A stretch of 64,000 nt of DNA from contig JAREIK010003366.1 of assembly GCA_029783825.1 (NCBI GenBank), forward strand, positions 403,587 to 467,586, read 5' to 3'. The position numbers and the translations under genes were made by a program. Below, in pieces: positions 23,801-37,999 of this stretch. Under the pieces are notes generated by a model that saw only the letters and a program-made list of their open reading frames with translations, was not told where the DNA came from and made no database searches. The stretch's first letter is position 1. The number at the start of each line of letters is the position of its first letter. Source of the stretch: Sapria himalayana. Its lineage: Eukaryota; Streptophyta; Magnoliopsida; Malpighiales; Rafflesiaceae.

Positions 23801-25272
23801 GTCAGATAGATATATAGATAAATTATATATTGAAAAATAGATAGAGAGATGGACACAAGGATAAACAAATAGATAGATAGATTAATAGAGAGATTTAGCA
23901 ATAGATAGATTGATAGACAGATAAATAGATAGATTGATTGATACAAAGAATGTTATATAGTTTAATAGACAAATTGATGGATAGATTTATAGAAAGATTG
24001 ATAGAAAGATTGATATACAAATTTATATACAAATTGATAGATAGATTGATATATACCTAGATAGTCTGATTAATAGATTGACAAAAAAAGATAGATAACA
24101 TATAAATAGATAGATAAATTGATAGATAGATAGATAGATAGACATATAGAGAGAAATAGATAATTAGATTTTTAAATAGAAAGATAGAATGATAGACATA
24201 TTGATTGATTGATTGATTGATAGATATATAAATAGATGATAGACATATAGATAAATAGATAATTAACTAGATAGATAGACAAATCTATAAACAAATAAAT
24301 AGACAAAAAATAAGATAGATAGAAAGAAAAATATCTAGATAGATATATATGTATATAGATAGATAAGCACATAAATAGATAGATAGATAGACAGATAAAT
24401 AGATAGATAGATACATAGATAAAAACATAAATAGAAAGACAGATAGATACATATATAGATAGATAGACATATAGATAGATAGACAAATAGATAAAAAGAT
24501 AAATAAATAAATAAATAGATGGATTGTATCATTGATAGATAGATAGTTTGGTAGAAAGATTTATAGACAAATAGATAGACATATAGAAATATAAATAAAT
24601 AGACAAATAGACGAATAATTAAAAAATGAAATATAGATAGATTGATAGATAAAAACTTAGAAAGATAAAAAGATATATAGAAAGAAAGAAAGATAGATAG
24701 ACAAATTTTTAGATAGATTTATATATAGTTTAAAAATAGATATATAGATAAATAGAGAGATACATAGACAGATTGATAGATAAATAGATAGATTGATTAA
24801 TAGACATATAGATAGACAAATAGATAGATAGACAGATCGAAAGACAAAAAGATTGATAGATAGTCAGATAGATAGACAGATCAATAGACAAACAGATAGA
24901 TAACAGGTAGATAGATTGACAGATTGATTAATAGATAGATAGACAGACAAATATATAGATAGATAGATAGATAGACATATTGATAGACAAATAGATAAAA
25001 AGATAGATTAATAGATAGACATACATATAAATAGATAGAGAGATAGATTGATTGATTGATTTATAAACTAGCAGATATAAATATAAAATGAGAAACAAAT
25101 AGAAATAAAGAAATTTATAAATTGGAAAATAGAAAGATAGGTAGATAGATAGAGAGATAAACCAAAAGATGTTATATAGATAGATAGAAAATAAATATAT
25201 AAATAGATAGATAGATAGATGGTCATATATATAGATAGATAAAAAGATTATATTATAATTAGATAGGTAGAC

Positions 25273-25303
<31 letters not shown>

Positions 25304-28300
25304 CAACCAGATAGACTGATAAATAGACAAATAAAAAGATGGACAAATAAATGAATAGATAGATAGGGAAAGAGATAACCAAATATAATGACATACAAAT
25401 AGACAAACAGATAGATAGACAGATAGACATACATATATATACATAGATAGATAATTGGTAGCACATTGACAGACAAATAGATAAATACATAGAAAATAGT
25501 AAGATAGATAAACATATAGATAGATAGGTAGGTAGATAAAAAATATATAGATAGCTAGACAGTTTGATATACAAATTGATAGAAAAATTTATAGAAAAAT
25601 TAATAGCCAGATTGATAAATAAATTAATATATAGAATGAAAGATAGATAGATATACACATAGATCGATAGATAGATATAGAGATTTATAGGCAAATAGAT
25701 TGTTTTGATAGATACACGTATATATAGACAAATAGATAAACAAATACAAAGATAGATAGATAGACAAATAGATAGAAGATAGATAATGCATAGATAGATA
25801 GATAGAAAAATAGATAGATATATAGAAAATAGATAGATAGAGAAATAGATAAATAGAAAGATAGAGAAATAGATAGATAGAAAGATAGATTGATCAACAT
25901 ATAGATAGATAGATAGATATATAGATATATAGCTATATAGATAGATAGACAAAAACAGATAAAAAGATAGACAATTAGATTTGTAGAAAAATAAACATAA
26001 TGATAGACATAAAGATTGACAAACTGATAGATAGATAAATATATATTTAGATAGACAGATAGACACATAAATAAATAGATAGATAGTCATAAAAATATAT
26101 AGATAGATAGTTAGAAAGATTGATAGACCTATAGATATATAGATAGATAGATTGATTGATAGATGATGATAGATAGATAGATAAAAAATAAATAGATAGA
26201 AAATTAGATAGATAGATTGATACCTAGATATAGATAGAGAGACAAATAGATAAATAGTTAGATAGACATAGATAAAGACTAATAGATAGATAGAAAGATT
26301 GATAAATAGATTTACATATATATAGACAAATAGATAGAAAGATAGATAGACTAATAAATAGATAGATAGAAAGACAGATAGATCGATAGATCGATTGATA
26401 GATATACATATAGATACTAATATAGATAGATAAATAAACATATAGATAATAAGATATATAGAAAGATAGACATACAGATAGTAAGATAGATAGACAGATA
26501 GATTGACAAATAGATAGATGGATATATTGATAGATAAAATATAGATAGATAGATAGATATATAGAAAGATAAACTGATAGATAACTTAATTAATAGATAG
26601 ATTACTAAGATAGATACAAAATATATACATATATAGATAAATAGATAGATAGACAAATAGATAGAATGATAGATAGTTATATATAAAGATATATAGACAT
26701 ATAGATATACAAATATATAGATAGATAGGCAGAAAGATAGAAAGAAATAGATAGACTAATGGAAAGATAGATAGACAGATAGATAAGTAGTGAGGCAGAC
26801 TGCTAGTAAGGTAGACAAATTGACAAATAGCAAGAATATATGCAATCAAACTTATAGATAGATTGATAAACAAATAGATAAGGAAACAAATAGACAGACA
26901 TTAGATAGATAGATAGTTTTATAGACTTATTGATAGACATATTAATAGACATATAGATGGATTGATTGAAAATATATTGATAGAGAGATATATAGATAGA
27001 TATAAAGATAGACAAATAGATATATAGATCGATAGATAGATAGAAAAAGACATATAGATAGACAATTAGATAGATAGATAGACCGATAGATTGAAAAATT
27101 GATAGATAGATAAATAGACATATAGATAGAAAGATAAAAACACAGATATCAAGATAAATTAATAGATAGATTTATAGTTAGATTGATAGAAAGTTTGATA
27201 GATATTTTAAAAGACATTTTGATAGATAGATTTATAGATGGATAGATAGATAGATTGATTTACATATAGAAAAAGAAATAGATAGACATATAGACAGGCA
27301 TATAGGAAAATAGATCATTTAGATTGATAAATAGATAGTTAGATTAATTGATTGATTGATAATACATAATTTTTAGATAGATAGATAGACATATTAATAG
27401 AGAGATAGATAATAGATAGGTAGATAAATAGATAGATAAATAGTTAGAAAGATAGATAGTTTGATTGATAGACAACTAGATAGATAGATAGATTGCTACA
27501 TATATAGACTGAAAGATAGATATATAGAAAGATTGATAGACAAACAGATTGAAAGATAAAAAGATAGAGAGATAGATTGACACATAGAGAAAGAAGATAG
27601 ATAGAAATATAGATATACAAATAGCTAGACAGACATATAGATAGATAGATATATAAATTGGTATTTAGATGATAGATAGACAGATAGATAGAAAGAGAAA
27701 TAGATAGACGTTTAGATAGATAGATGATAGATATATAATTAGATAGATAGATAGATAGAATGACTTCTAAAAAAATAAAATGATAGACATATTGATAGAT
27801 AGATTGATAAACAATTTGATAGAAATTTGAAAGACATATTGATAGCTAGATTGAAAGATAGATTCTTAGATAGATTGATAGATAAATTGAAAGCTAGATG
27901 GTTAGACCAATATAATGATTAATTAATAGACAGATTGATAGACAGATAGATAGTCAGATAGAAAGACGATGATATAAATATATAGATAAATAGATAGACA
28001 GATGATTGATTGATTATTAGATAGACAAATAGATAGACAGACATACAGATAGATAGAAAGGTAGACATATAGATTGACAATTAGAGAGCTAATTGAAAGA
28101 TAGATAGAGAGACATATAGAAAGTCATATAGATAGATATATTGACAAAAAGATAGACATAAAGATATATAGTTAGATAGATAGACATATAAAAAGATAGA
28201 TAGATAGATAAATAGATATACAAATAGATTGAGTGATAGATAGATAGATAGACAGATTAATAGACATAGAGTTAGATAGATTGATAGATAGAATTAGAGA

Positions 28301-30675
28301 GATTTATAGATAGATTGATAGAAAAATTGATAGATAGATTGATAGATATATTGATAGACAGATTGATATATAAAATTATAGACAATAAGATAGACAAATA
28401 GTTAGACAACTTGATAGACATTTCAATATATAGATAGATAGATAGATAAATATACATACATCGACAGATAGTTAGATAAATATATAGAAAGTAAAAGATA
28501 TAGATAGCTTATTAGATAGATTGATAAAATGATTGATAGAAAGATAGATAGACAAAAAGTAAATGAGATAGAAAAACAAACATATAGATAGATAGATAAT
28601 TAGTTTTGTCAGCTTGATAATAAATTTGATAGACATACAGATGGAATGTTTGATAAATATCTTGATAGAGAGATAGATAGAAAGATAAAAAAATAGACAA
28701 ATATATAGGCAGATTCATAATAGATAAACATATAGATAGAAAGAATGATTGACAGATAAATAGACACATTAATAGTTAGATTGATATTCAGATTGATAGA
28801 AGGATTGATAGACATATTGATAGATAGATTAATAGACAGATTTATTAGAAATAGATAGATAGATTCATAGATATATAGATAGAAAAATAGATAAAAAAAT
28901 ATATAGATAGATATATAGACAGATATGTAGATAGATAAATAGATTGATTAATTTTAAATACATAGATAGTTAGATAGATAGATAAAAATATATATAGATA
29001 TATAATTAGACAATCAGATAGATAGAAAGATATATTGATAGGTAATAAATAGATAGATAGATAGATAGATACAAATTTAGAAAGATATACAAATTGTACG
29101 AAAATAGATATATAGTTAGATAGACTAATAGATACATTAATTGGTAGACAAATAGATAAATGCAGAGAAAGATAAATAGATAGATTGAAAGACAGAAAAA
29201 TAGATAGATTAACACATAACTAAAGTGAAATATAGAACAATTGAAAGAAAGAAAGATAGATGGGTAGATTGACAATTAAAGATATGATAGATAGATAGAC
29301 AAATAAGTCAACAGATAGATAGACAGATAGATAGAAAGATAGACCCATAGATAAAAAATGATAGATTTATTGATAGTTAGATTGATAGACAAATTGATAG
29401 ATAGATAGATAGGTAGATTAATTGATAAATAGATAGATTGAAAGAATGATAGATAGATTGAAAGATAAATTGATAGGTAGATGGATAGACAAATCGATAT
29501 ACAATTGATTGACAAATAGATAGATAGTTAGAAAGACAAAAAGATAGATATATAAATAGATATATAGATAGTAGATAGACAAATAGATCAATAGATAGAC
29601 AAATAGATACACAAACAGATAGACAGAAATAGATAGATAGAGAGATAGACAGATAGATATACAGATAGAGATAATATATATAGTACAAATAAATAGAAAT
29701 AGATAGATAAGTTATTAGACAGATAGATAGTAAGATAGATAGAGAAATAGATAAATAGATAGATAGAAGCACAAATAGATAGATATATAGATAGATAGAG
29801 ATATAAAATGTTAGATAGATAGAGATAGAAGATATTCATATATAGATAGATAGATAGATAGATAGATAGGACATATAGATAGAAAGATAGATACACATAT
29901 TAATACAAACATTGATAGAAAGATAGATAAAATAGATCGATAGATAGAAAGATTTATATATAGATAGATAGATAGTAATTAGTTAGACAATTTGATAGAA
30001 AGATTGATACACAGATAGATAGAAAAAAAATATATAGATTGATAAATAGATTATAGACATATAAATAGATAGGTAGATATATAAATAGACTATAGTAGAT
30101 AGTCAGTCAGACAGATAGTCAGGTAGATAGACATTTAGTAGATAGATAGTAAAGCATAGAGATAAAAATCTAGACAGATCAATACAGATGGGTAGATAGA
30201 TAGTCAGACTAATAGATAGAAAGATAGATAAACAAATAGAATGAAAGATAGACAATACACATATAAAAGAATATATATACGATAGATAGATAGTTTTTAG
30301 AAATTGATAGACATAGATCGATTGATTGATAAATATATTGATAAATAGATAGATATATAGACATAGATAGACAGATAGATAGACTTATAACTAGACAAAT
30401 AGATAGACATTTATTATATAGATAGATAGATAGATCAGAGATAATAATAGATAGATAGAGAGATAGACATATAGTTAGACATATAGATAAAAAAATTAAA
30501 TAGATATATAAAAATTAATAGATAGATTGATAGTAAGATTGATAGACATCTATATAGAAAGATTGATATAAAGTTGATAGATAGATAGATGATAAAAATA
30601 TAGGGATATTTAAAATACATTAGATAAATAGATAGATAAATAGACATATTCTTAGACAAATAAATAAATAGATAG

Positions 30676-30709
<34 letters not shown>

Positions 30710-31004
30710 ATACTATTAGATAGATAAATGATAACAGATAGATAATAAATAGATAGATAGACAGACAGAATAACACAAACAGACAGACATCGATAGATAG
30801 ATAGATAGAACAAAAAGATAGATAGACCAATAGATAGCGAGATAGATAAGAGATAGATAACCAGATAGATTGTCACATAGATAGATAGAAAGATAGATAA
30901 AGATAGATAGATAGATATATATATAGAAAGCAATTTTAATAGATAGATAGACAAATAGATAGATTGATAGATAGATAATAGATAGATTTACTGATAGGCG
31001 AGAG
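20890..31004 (+). repeat. GATA tetranucleotide satellite, block 2
   Basis: This is about 10.1 kb of degenerate GATA repeat, always GATA on the + strand. Variants include GACA, AATA, GATT, GAAA ((GAAA)n-like runs at 22441-22500), a CA run near 22137-22153 and small TA tracts. The minus strand reads (SIYL)n in all three frames, which yields spurious ORFs of up to 397 codons. The last bases before the CACTA insertion (TAGGCGAGAG) are unusual for the array. No gene was found. Confidence 0.97.
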
Positions 31005-31250
31005 CACTACACAAAAATCCCAAATAACTAGGGAAGATTCCCTAGCTAAATGGGGGTTTTCGTCGCTAAAATGGATATAACGATGAATTAACGATAAAAC
31101 TTTTCCCAATCTAAAGTTTTTTCACAAAAATTAATGAGTAAATTATTCATTACCAAAACTAGAGGGAAATTCCCTAGCTAAATTAGAGAAAATTTTCGAT
31201 AGCTAAATTACTGGGAAAAATCCCTAGCTATTTCATTTCAAAATTAATTT
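31005..31250 (+). repeat. CACTA element 2 subterminal region, left
   Basis: The region repeats words such as TTCCCTAGCTAAAT, GTCGCTAAAATG and AAATCCCTAGCTATTTC, closely parallel to 13566-13960. These are candidate TNPA-binding repeats. Confidence 0.7.
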
Positions 31251-32107
31251 CTCATTTTTAATTTTTATATAAAATTTAATTACATTTTTAAAATTTTTAT
31301 ATTAAATTTAATAAAAACATAAACTATAAACCATTTTTAATAATTACAAAAATAAATTATTTAAAAATATTATTATACAATATGTTACATTGTTAAAATA
31401 GAAATATACAAACTTGATTACATATTTTTTATTATATATCTAATGATAGAGAATAGTATAATTTATCTTTGAAATTGACATTGCTTTCTCTCTCCTAGCT
31501 CATCAATATCTACATACTACTAGCACCATAACATAATCCCTCATGCCATCTGAATCGTTTCATTAATTTTAGTATGCATTTCCTCTCTACTGCCACCTCC
31601 TTCCTTTTATCTACATTGCCCTTTTTGTATCTAGCTGCTCTTCAATTAGTACTTTTTTCAACCTTGTGATCAGTTGCATGCATGTGTGCCTATTGTGTGG
31701 GTAACACTGACACATGCACTTTCATGCAAATACACTCCATCAAAGACAATAGAAGGAAATAATCTAGGCCTTAAAAACCACTTATATTCTTACAGGCTTG
31801 GTTAGCATATCTAGTTCTTTGTCCTCTAGTACTCTAAGCAGATAGAGAATATTGTTAACATTCACATGAGCAAAACATACTATTTACAAACTAATAAATA
31901 ACACAACAATGCCACTGATAAATAATAGACTAGCACATGCAACACCAACAACCATTTTCTAGAAATTTCACACTGCTAGATAATCTGAAGTTATTTTTAA
32001 TTACCGATCAAGATTTCACGAATTTTCAGTGAACTGCCCATCAAATATTCTTCTGTGTTGCCTAGCTTCATGCATCAGTTCATTGTTAATTTAAGAAAGT
32101 TAGAAAA
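31251..32107. other. CACTA element 2 non-coding region, 5' side
   Basis: The sequence is AT-rich to about 31470, then shares AAATTGACATTGCTTTCTCTC with the 5' region of the nested element. No ORF or RNA gene can be supported. Confidence 0.5.
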
Positions 32108-34024
32108 GAATTTGTATAGAAATAATATGTTTTAAAAATTCCAAATATGAAGCTTGTTTGAAATTATAACCAAATTAGCGCTTCTGGAAATGGCATGGCA
32201 ATTGCCATCATTATGACGATGGTCATTGCCATGCTATTGAATTTTAAAAATGAAGACCTTTTCAATGTCTGCCTCACTTGATGAGTCGATTCAGGCTTGA
32301 ATTTGGTTGACACGAGTTTCCAATTTGGATTCATTATGCTTTCAATATTGCATATTGGCCGAACAGATTCCAGTGAGCGGAAAGTTAAGTTGGTGGTTTG
32401 ATCAAGAGATGATGTAGAAATGGACGATTAAAAGATTAATTTAACTTGTTGTTTTCTTTAGATGAAATGGAGAAGCCACATGTGGCAGCATCCCTTGATT
32501 TGTGAATTAACAGGACACCTAAATCATGATTAAAGAAAAAAACAAATCATTAAAGAAGAAGAGGTTTCGATACATCGAGTATGACTATGCCATATTTCAT
32601 ATTTAATAAAACAAATTGGCATCTTATCATCACCCACTTTTTCTTCTTTATACCACTAGAGCCATGATGAACTTGAGCAAGTAGAACCTGTAGAAAAGAC
32701 TCATGGTTTGAAATTGTGTTTCTTTTGTTGATTTTAATGAGCAATTGATACTATATGTTGTGCTTTTTATAAATAATCTATATTCAATCTTTTACAAACC
32801 AAAGCCACACTTACATGTAGATGTTTTGCTCTTACACCCATTTTTTCTTCTTTTTAAAACTTAGTCAAATGCGATTTCGAGATATAAGTATTTATGCACA
32901 CATAGATACACAAAAAGTTGTGACACGATGGTACCTATGAATGAGTGTGTGGGTGTATATGTCTGTGCATGTCCTTTGTGGGTGTGTATTTGAGTCATTG
33001 ATGGATATATAAGTGACTGATATATCACACTAAAGTAATCTGAGAGAAAAAAGAAAAAAATAGTGTTTTACAACCCTTCAGATTGACGCTAAGATTTAGT
33101 CTTCCAACTGGAACAGTGACTGGATACAGTTCCCAAATGTCTCCAGAGAAAGAAAGCATTTACACTTAATGTAAGTTTGGAATGTGGTGATTCCCATGAG
33201 CCATACCCTTCCAGCCTCGTCGACTATTCCTAATCAACTTTGCTTCTCTGTGATAATGTACTCTGTAATGTTGTTTACCTACTGCCAACTATAATTTGCC
33301 AGATATCAGAGACCCTTTAAATCACCCACGTATAAAATACTTCTCTAGTCGAATACCCATCTACGATGCACTTAGCTCCATAAATTATGGCAAATATCTA
33401 CTTTGAATGATTCCCTTAAAGGAACAGAGAAAGTTACTAATCAACCATTTCCATTTGCTCCCTCACTCCTCTGACTATGCTCTCTATGCTTGGCCACACA
33501 CTCTCCATAATGACTATTTTTTTTTCTTCCTCTCCCTCACCGATAATCCATCATCACATCTCAATCTTTTTAGTGTTTTTCTAATGGTGAGCTTAGTCCT
33601 TCCCTAATGGTTCAAATTGACTAAAGAAAGAAATTGAAGAGGAGCAGAGTTGGCTACGGTAAAAGGTTTTATGGCTTCATTCAGTATGATTCCGAAATTG
33701 AAGTGATATTTGTAGTAGCAGCCAGGGTGGTGGATGTACTTCCTGGAACAAATATTCACAAACAATTTGTAAACCTTGTTTTTTCACTATGTTGGATGCC
33801 ATATCTCTCTCGTCATCTCATGCCTCCATTTAAAAATTTAAATTAATAGCATCATTCATAATGCTGGCCTTTGATTTTTAAAAATTCAATAGCATGGCAA
33901 TGACCATCATTCACAATGATGCAAATTGCCATGCTTATTTCTCAGATCATTAGTTTTCTAATAATTTTCAAACTAGCATTATATTTTGGATTTTTTATTT
34001 AAACAAATTATTTCCATACATAAC
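32108..34024. mobile_element. Non-autonomous MULE-like element
   Basis: The ends form a diverged inverted repeat of about 155 bp. 32108-32265 contains GGTCATTGCCATGCTATTGA, and 33855-34024 contains its complement TCAATAGCATGGCAATGACC. The outer parts correspond as AATTCCAAATATGAAGCTTG against the complement of ACTAGCATTATATTTTGGAT. The same outer sequence ends the transposase-bearing MULE at 6713-6765. The 1.6-kb interior has only short ORFs (33407-33607, 33634-33846) with no transposase motif. I could not identify a target duplication. Confidence 0.65.
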
Positions 34025-35754
34025 TCATTAGACAGTGCCAAACAAAAGGGAATGTAGTTGAAATGACAACAGGCTGCATGGTATTGAATTTTTTGCCCAG
34101 CTATAGTTTCATATAAGAAAGAACACAGGATAGCTCACTTTTGTATTCATTTCCCACTGAGTTTTACAATGACTATCTTCCTCCCGGTCAAGTTGTTAAG
34201 AAAAGGCTTGGGTTAAAGAGGATGGTTTGCAACATTCAGATAAAAAAAACTAATGAACTATGGTATCATGCACGTATGCATCAGATATTTCTCTACAATT
34301 ACTTAAAAATGCATAGGCATGTATATATGCAATATACATGCATACAGCATGAATATAGTATAACTATATGTGTCCAAAGACACACACGCACGCCCTATTT
34401 TCCTATCTTCTCATTTTTCTTTATCTTGTCCATATATTGCACCTTTCTTGTTCAACTGAATTATTGATGCATAGAAATGGTTATTACCAAAAATAAAAAA
34501 AAATTTAATCTTATATATTCATGTGATCTAAAATTTATTTTTACGTTTTTTGCTTAAGAAAACTGTAAAAAAAAATTTTATAAAAATAAATGACAATTTG
34601 AAAGAATATTTGAAGGTTGTGAGCATAAATAGTTAATTTTGCTTCGATGCATGAGATATTAAAAACTACTATTAATATCATTCACAAAACAAAAAATATA
34701 TGAATATCTCGTGTACACAAAAATCATATCAACAAGAAAACTTGATTATACTTTATACAAATTTTCTTTTGACCTCTCATTATCATCATCAACGAAATAT
34801 TATCTCAATACTATTATGAACAAACGTTACTCTAACTATATGAACATGAGTTTAATCAATAAGAATACCAAATATACTTCAAAAGAATGCTGGTCAATTA
34901 CCTATCATGATGTTCGAGTAGATATCTTTCCTGCACTTCGTTGCCATTATAATGTCCATCTAGCTTCTCTGCACAAATTCATAGTTTCTCCTTGATAGAA
35001 GGGTCTATGCCGTATCCAAACAACCAAATCAAATTAAAAACAAAATAAATAAAAAACAAAAACATTCACAGCTAAATGCTATGCCAAGCCTATACGAGCT
35101 CATAGAGAAATTAATATCTTGCCTCTTGCTAGCATTTGAGGTCTAGAGCATTAATCCAGCTCATTAAACTCATATTCAGAAACATCCACCCCTATGGGTC
35201 ACATATTGCATTGATGTAGATGGAATCAAGGTCTAAGCCTTGTAAGCAATGATTTTAATAACACACAGTGAGTTGCAATGTTTTTGTTAACATACAGTGA
35301 GCGTGTGAAGATTTGCATAGCACACAATGCATGGGTAATCATGGTAGCTAGTGCAAAGTGGATGCACTCCTTTTAGGGGTTTACAGCTCTTTCCGACACC
35401 CCCCCCCCCTAGAGTTTAGCTTTCCCTAGGGTCACTTTTGATGCCATGTCAAACATTAAATCACACAACATAAAATAAATATAATACACTTGATGAATAA
35501 CCTCATACAAAAATGCCCTTATATAACATGTTATTTTTATTAGGGCAACTCACAGGAAGTATAACCTCTATATCACTCTCAAAGTGTACCCATGTGTGCC
35601 AGGCATGCCTCAATCTATAAGACATGATAATTCTTCCTCAAAAAAGCTATCAATAGAATAACGTATCAATTGATAAAGTAGAGAACATGACACCCAGCAA
35701 AACATAAGCAATATCACAAACATCATACTCATCAATAAGATAGTTATATATAGT
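34025..35754. other. CACTA element 2 interior, no recognisable gene
   Basis: The stretch is AT-rich with short ORFs (34141-34467, 34711-34995) that show no family signature. A C10 tract lies near 35400-35409. Around 35390-35640 the base composition is more even, which may indicate a fragment of another element. I cannot name it. Confidence 0.4.
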
Positions 35755-35935
35755 ATATATGTACATATCATACTGTACTGTATATGTACATATACTGAGT
35801 ATATATATACATATATACTATAGTATATATGTACATATATACTATAGTGTATATACATATACACTGTAGTATATATGGATGTCTTATAGATATAGAACAG
35901 CAAGCATAGATATATATATATATATATATAATAGT
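35755..35935. repeat. TATATGTACATATA palindromic block, copy in element 2
   Basis: About five units of the same palindrome-based repeat as at 14440-15300 occur here, for example ACTATAGTATATATGTACAT. A (TA)n tract follows at about 35912-35930. It supports kinship of the two CACTA elements. The overlapping Tyr/Ile-rich ORFs are repeat artefacts. Confidence 0.75.
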
Positions 35936-37999
35936 AGGTAAAGTATTATCCCATTTATACTTCACAAAGAAGGCACAAAACATCACTATCAACATTAATA
36001 AGAAATGCGAATATTATTTAAATTTTTGAAAATATATCTAAAAACTCTTAGAAGAAAACCTGGAAGACAAGTCACGAGCAAGGCTTGGAGCATCAAAGTT
36101 TGCACCTTGCCTTCCACAACTAGAACTCTCTTCTGGTCCTATAACCTATAAAAGGGTTGCTCTGCCTTTCCACCCCCCACAGCACCAAGCTCCATGCGGC
36201 TTTCTTAGAATGTTTCTTCTCCTCTTCCATGTGCTTGCACCAATAATTTTGATTGCTTAGCTTCATTGTATTAGTCCATCAACCCTGTAGCTTCTGCTGC
36301 AATATGATTCCTCTCTTGGTTTGAAGCAGGATCATCATGTCGTTGTATGCATCAATGTAACTACATAAACATTCAATATTCTCTCATAAAAACAATATTC
36401 ACCTCCATAAAAAACAATATTCAATCTATAAAATAATATGCACTCTTAAAAATAATATGCACTCCATAAAAATAATACACATTCAAAGAAAAAAAAGAGG
36501 AACAAAACTTCAAAAATTAGATGTTTTGTCTTCCCAATATATAAAAAAAGCAAATGGCGGCAAAATTTGCAAACTTCATATAACAAGAAATCTTGACTCA
36601 TGTCTTCCCAGCTATCTCCACTCCTCTTCTTTTCATGCTAATCGGCAAGGGATACATCGATATGCTAGTTGTGTAGCATGCGTATTGGCACCCACCACAA
36701 CCCCATAGATAGCACTACTAAGACTTGCCTCTGCAAGTGCATACTAGTTTGGGAATGCCAAAGATATCCATGTCATTGCTATTATAACCACGTCCAAGCA
36801 TTTCTTTGGAGCTTTCAAATGTGAAATAGAAATGGAGTTTGGATCCTTTGGTTTTGATTTTTTTGGCGAATCACCACTTTACTTTCTCTTGAATTGGCTA
36901 CCTTTTCGTTAGGGCTTTGTTCATCGATCTTACTAATCCTTTCACCTCGCAAAGAATCATGTTGGTGTAGAATCTACAATGGATGATTTCCAGAAGTTTC
37001 TATGAGGACAGGATTAGAAGCATCTGGAGGTAACTTGTTCAAAAACTTATCTCTCTAGTTTATACAGACATCTTTCATGCATTGTATTGCAAGAGAAGTG
37101 TTGAAGACATCACATTCATATAGATGGAATGGATGTTGGCATTAACGATAAAGTTGTTAAGATCACATCCCGGTAAGAAAGGCTTCATGTCATGGTTTTC
37201 CATGCTAGGTATAGTTGTAGACCAAGATGCTAACTGAAAGATGACTCGTAATAGCCACAGTTTCTCCTGTTCAGCCCATCATCATCCATGAAACTACAAA
37301 CATGCAAGAGATGGAGAACAAGCAGGATGAACACATTTAATTGATTTTCATTAACAATCATTATGGCAATTAAAAATTCAATAGTTTACTTCCACCGATG
37401 ACTGATAAAAAGCAATCACGGATTTGAACAGCAACAATGCAGACCTGCATGAAATAAGAGTGTAAAGAACAACCCCGAGTTTGTGTGGGACCAGAATTTT
37501 TTTGTTCATCTCACAACTTTAGAAGCTAACGTGCTATTCCCACGACCATGAGGACCAGCCAAGCCTCTTATATAACTATAATAGGCTAAAACTCTACCCA
37601 AATATTCGGGTACACAAACATATTCATAGATATACAAAAATAGTAATTATAGATATGAACAAACATGAATCTTAGTTGATAGTTATACAACTTCAAAAGA
37701 TATCTAAAGATGGATAGAATGATGTTTAGAGAGAGATAGAGAGTGCAAAAAAAATGTTTCAGAAATAATAAATATAATAGAAGCTCGGCCACCTTTTGAT
37801 CCATCTGAGATCGGTAAAAATGGGACTCATCCATAGGAAGGACCGTCCGTGGCATTGTTTGAAAGCTTTGAATCAGAATTTTTTTCGTGCGTCTCACATT
37901 AGATATCCTGTAGAGATTCATGATTAGGTTAATCGGCAAAGCAAAGAACAAAACCAAAATAAAAAAATGATACCTCCAAAAAAATCACATCTTATTTAG
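35936..37999. other. CACTA element 2 interior, unassigned, possible captured sequence
   Basis: Base composition is more even than in the surrounding DNA, especially at 36060-36330 and 36840-37300, as in host exons. ORFs at 36457-36708 (plus) and 37586-37957 (minus, containing TMPRTVLPMDESHFYRSQMD) have no domain I recognise. Plant CACTA elements often carry host gene fragments, which is one explanation, but nothing here identifies a source gene. Confidence 0.35.

Noticed and set aside
20882..30954. Many long minus-strand ORFs of Ser/Ile/Tyr/Leu-rich protein (up to 397 codons) in satellite block 2.
   Set aside because: They are the direct reading of TATC repeats, open in all three frames at once, with no start context, domain or non-repeat sequence. 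The same applies at 44641-52811 and 59402-63976.
33407..33846. Two plus-strand ORFs of 66-70 codons in the small MULE.
   Set aside because: They have no recognisable motif and are short. They could be captured sequence, but cannot be supported as genes.
34711..34995. 94-codon plus-strand ORF, considered as a fragment of a plasmid DNA polymerase because a plasmid-type RNA polymerase lies nearby.
   Set aside because: No polymerase or exonuclease motif is visible, and the resemblance was only in Tyr/Lys/Ser-rich composition.
35610..35995. Minus-strand ORFs of 75-97 codons rich in Tyr, Ile and Cys.
   Set aside because: Most of their length is the palindromic TA/GTAC repeat, with no family signature.
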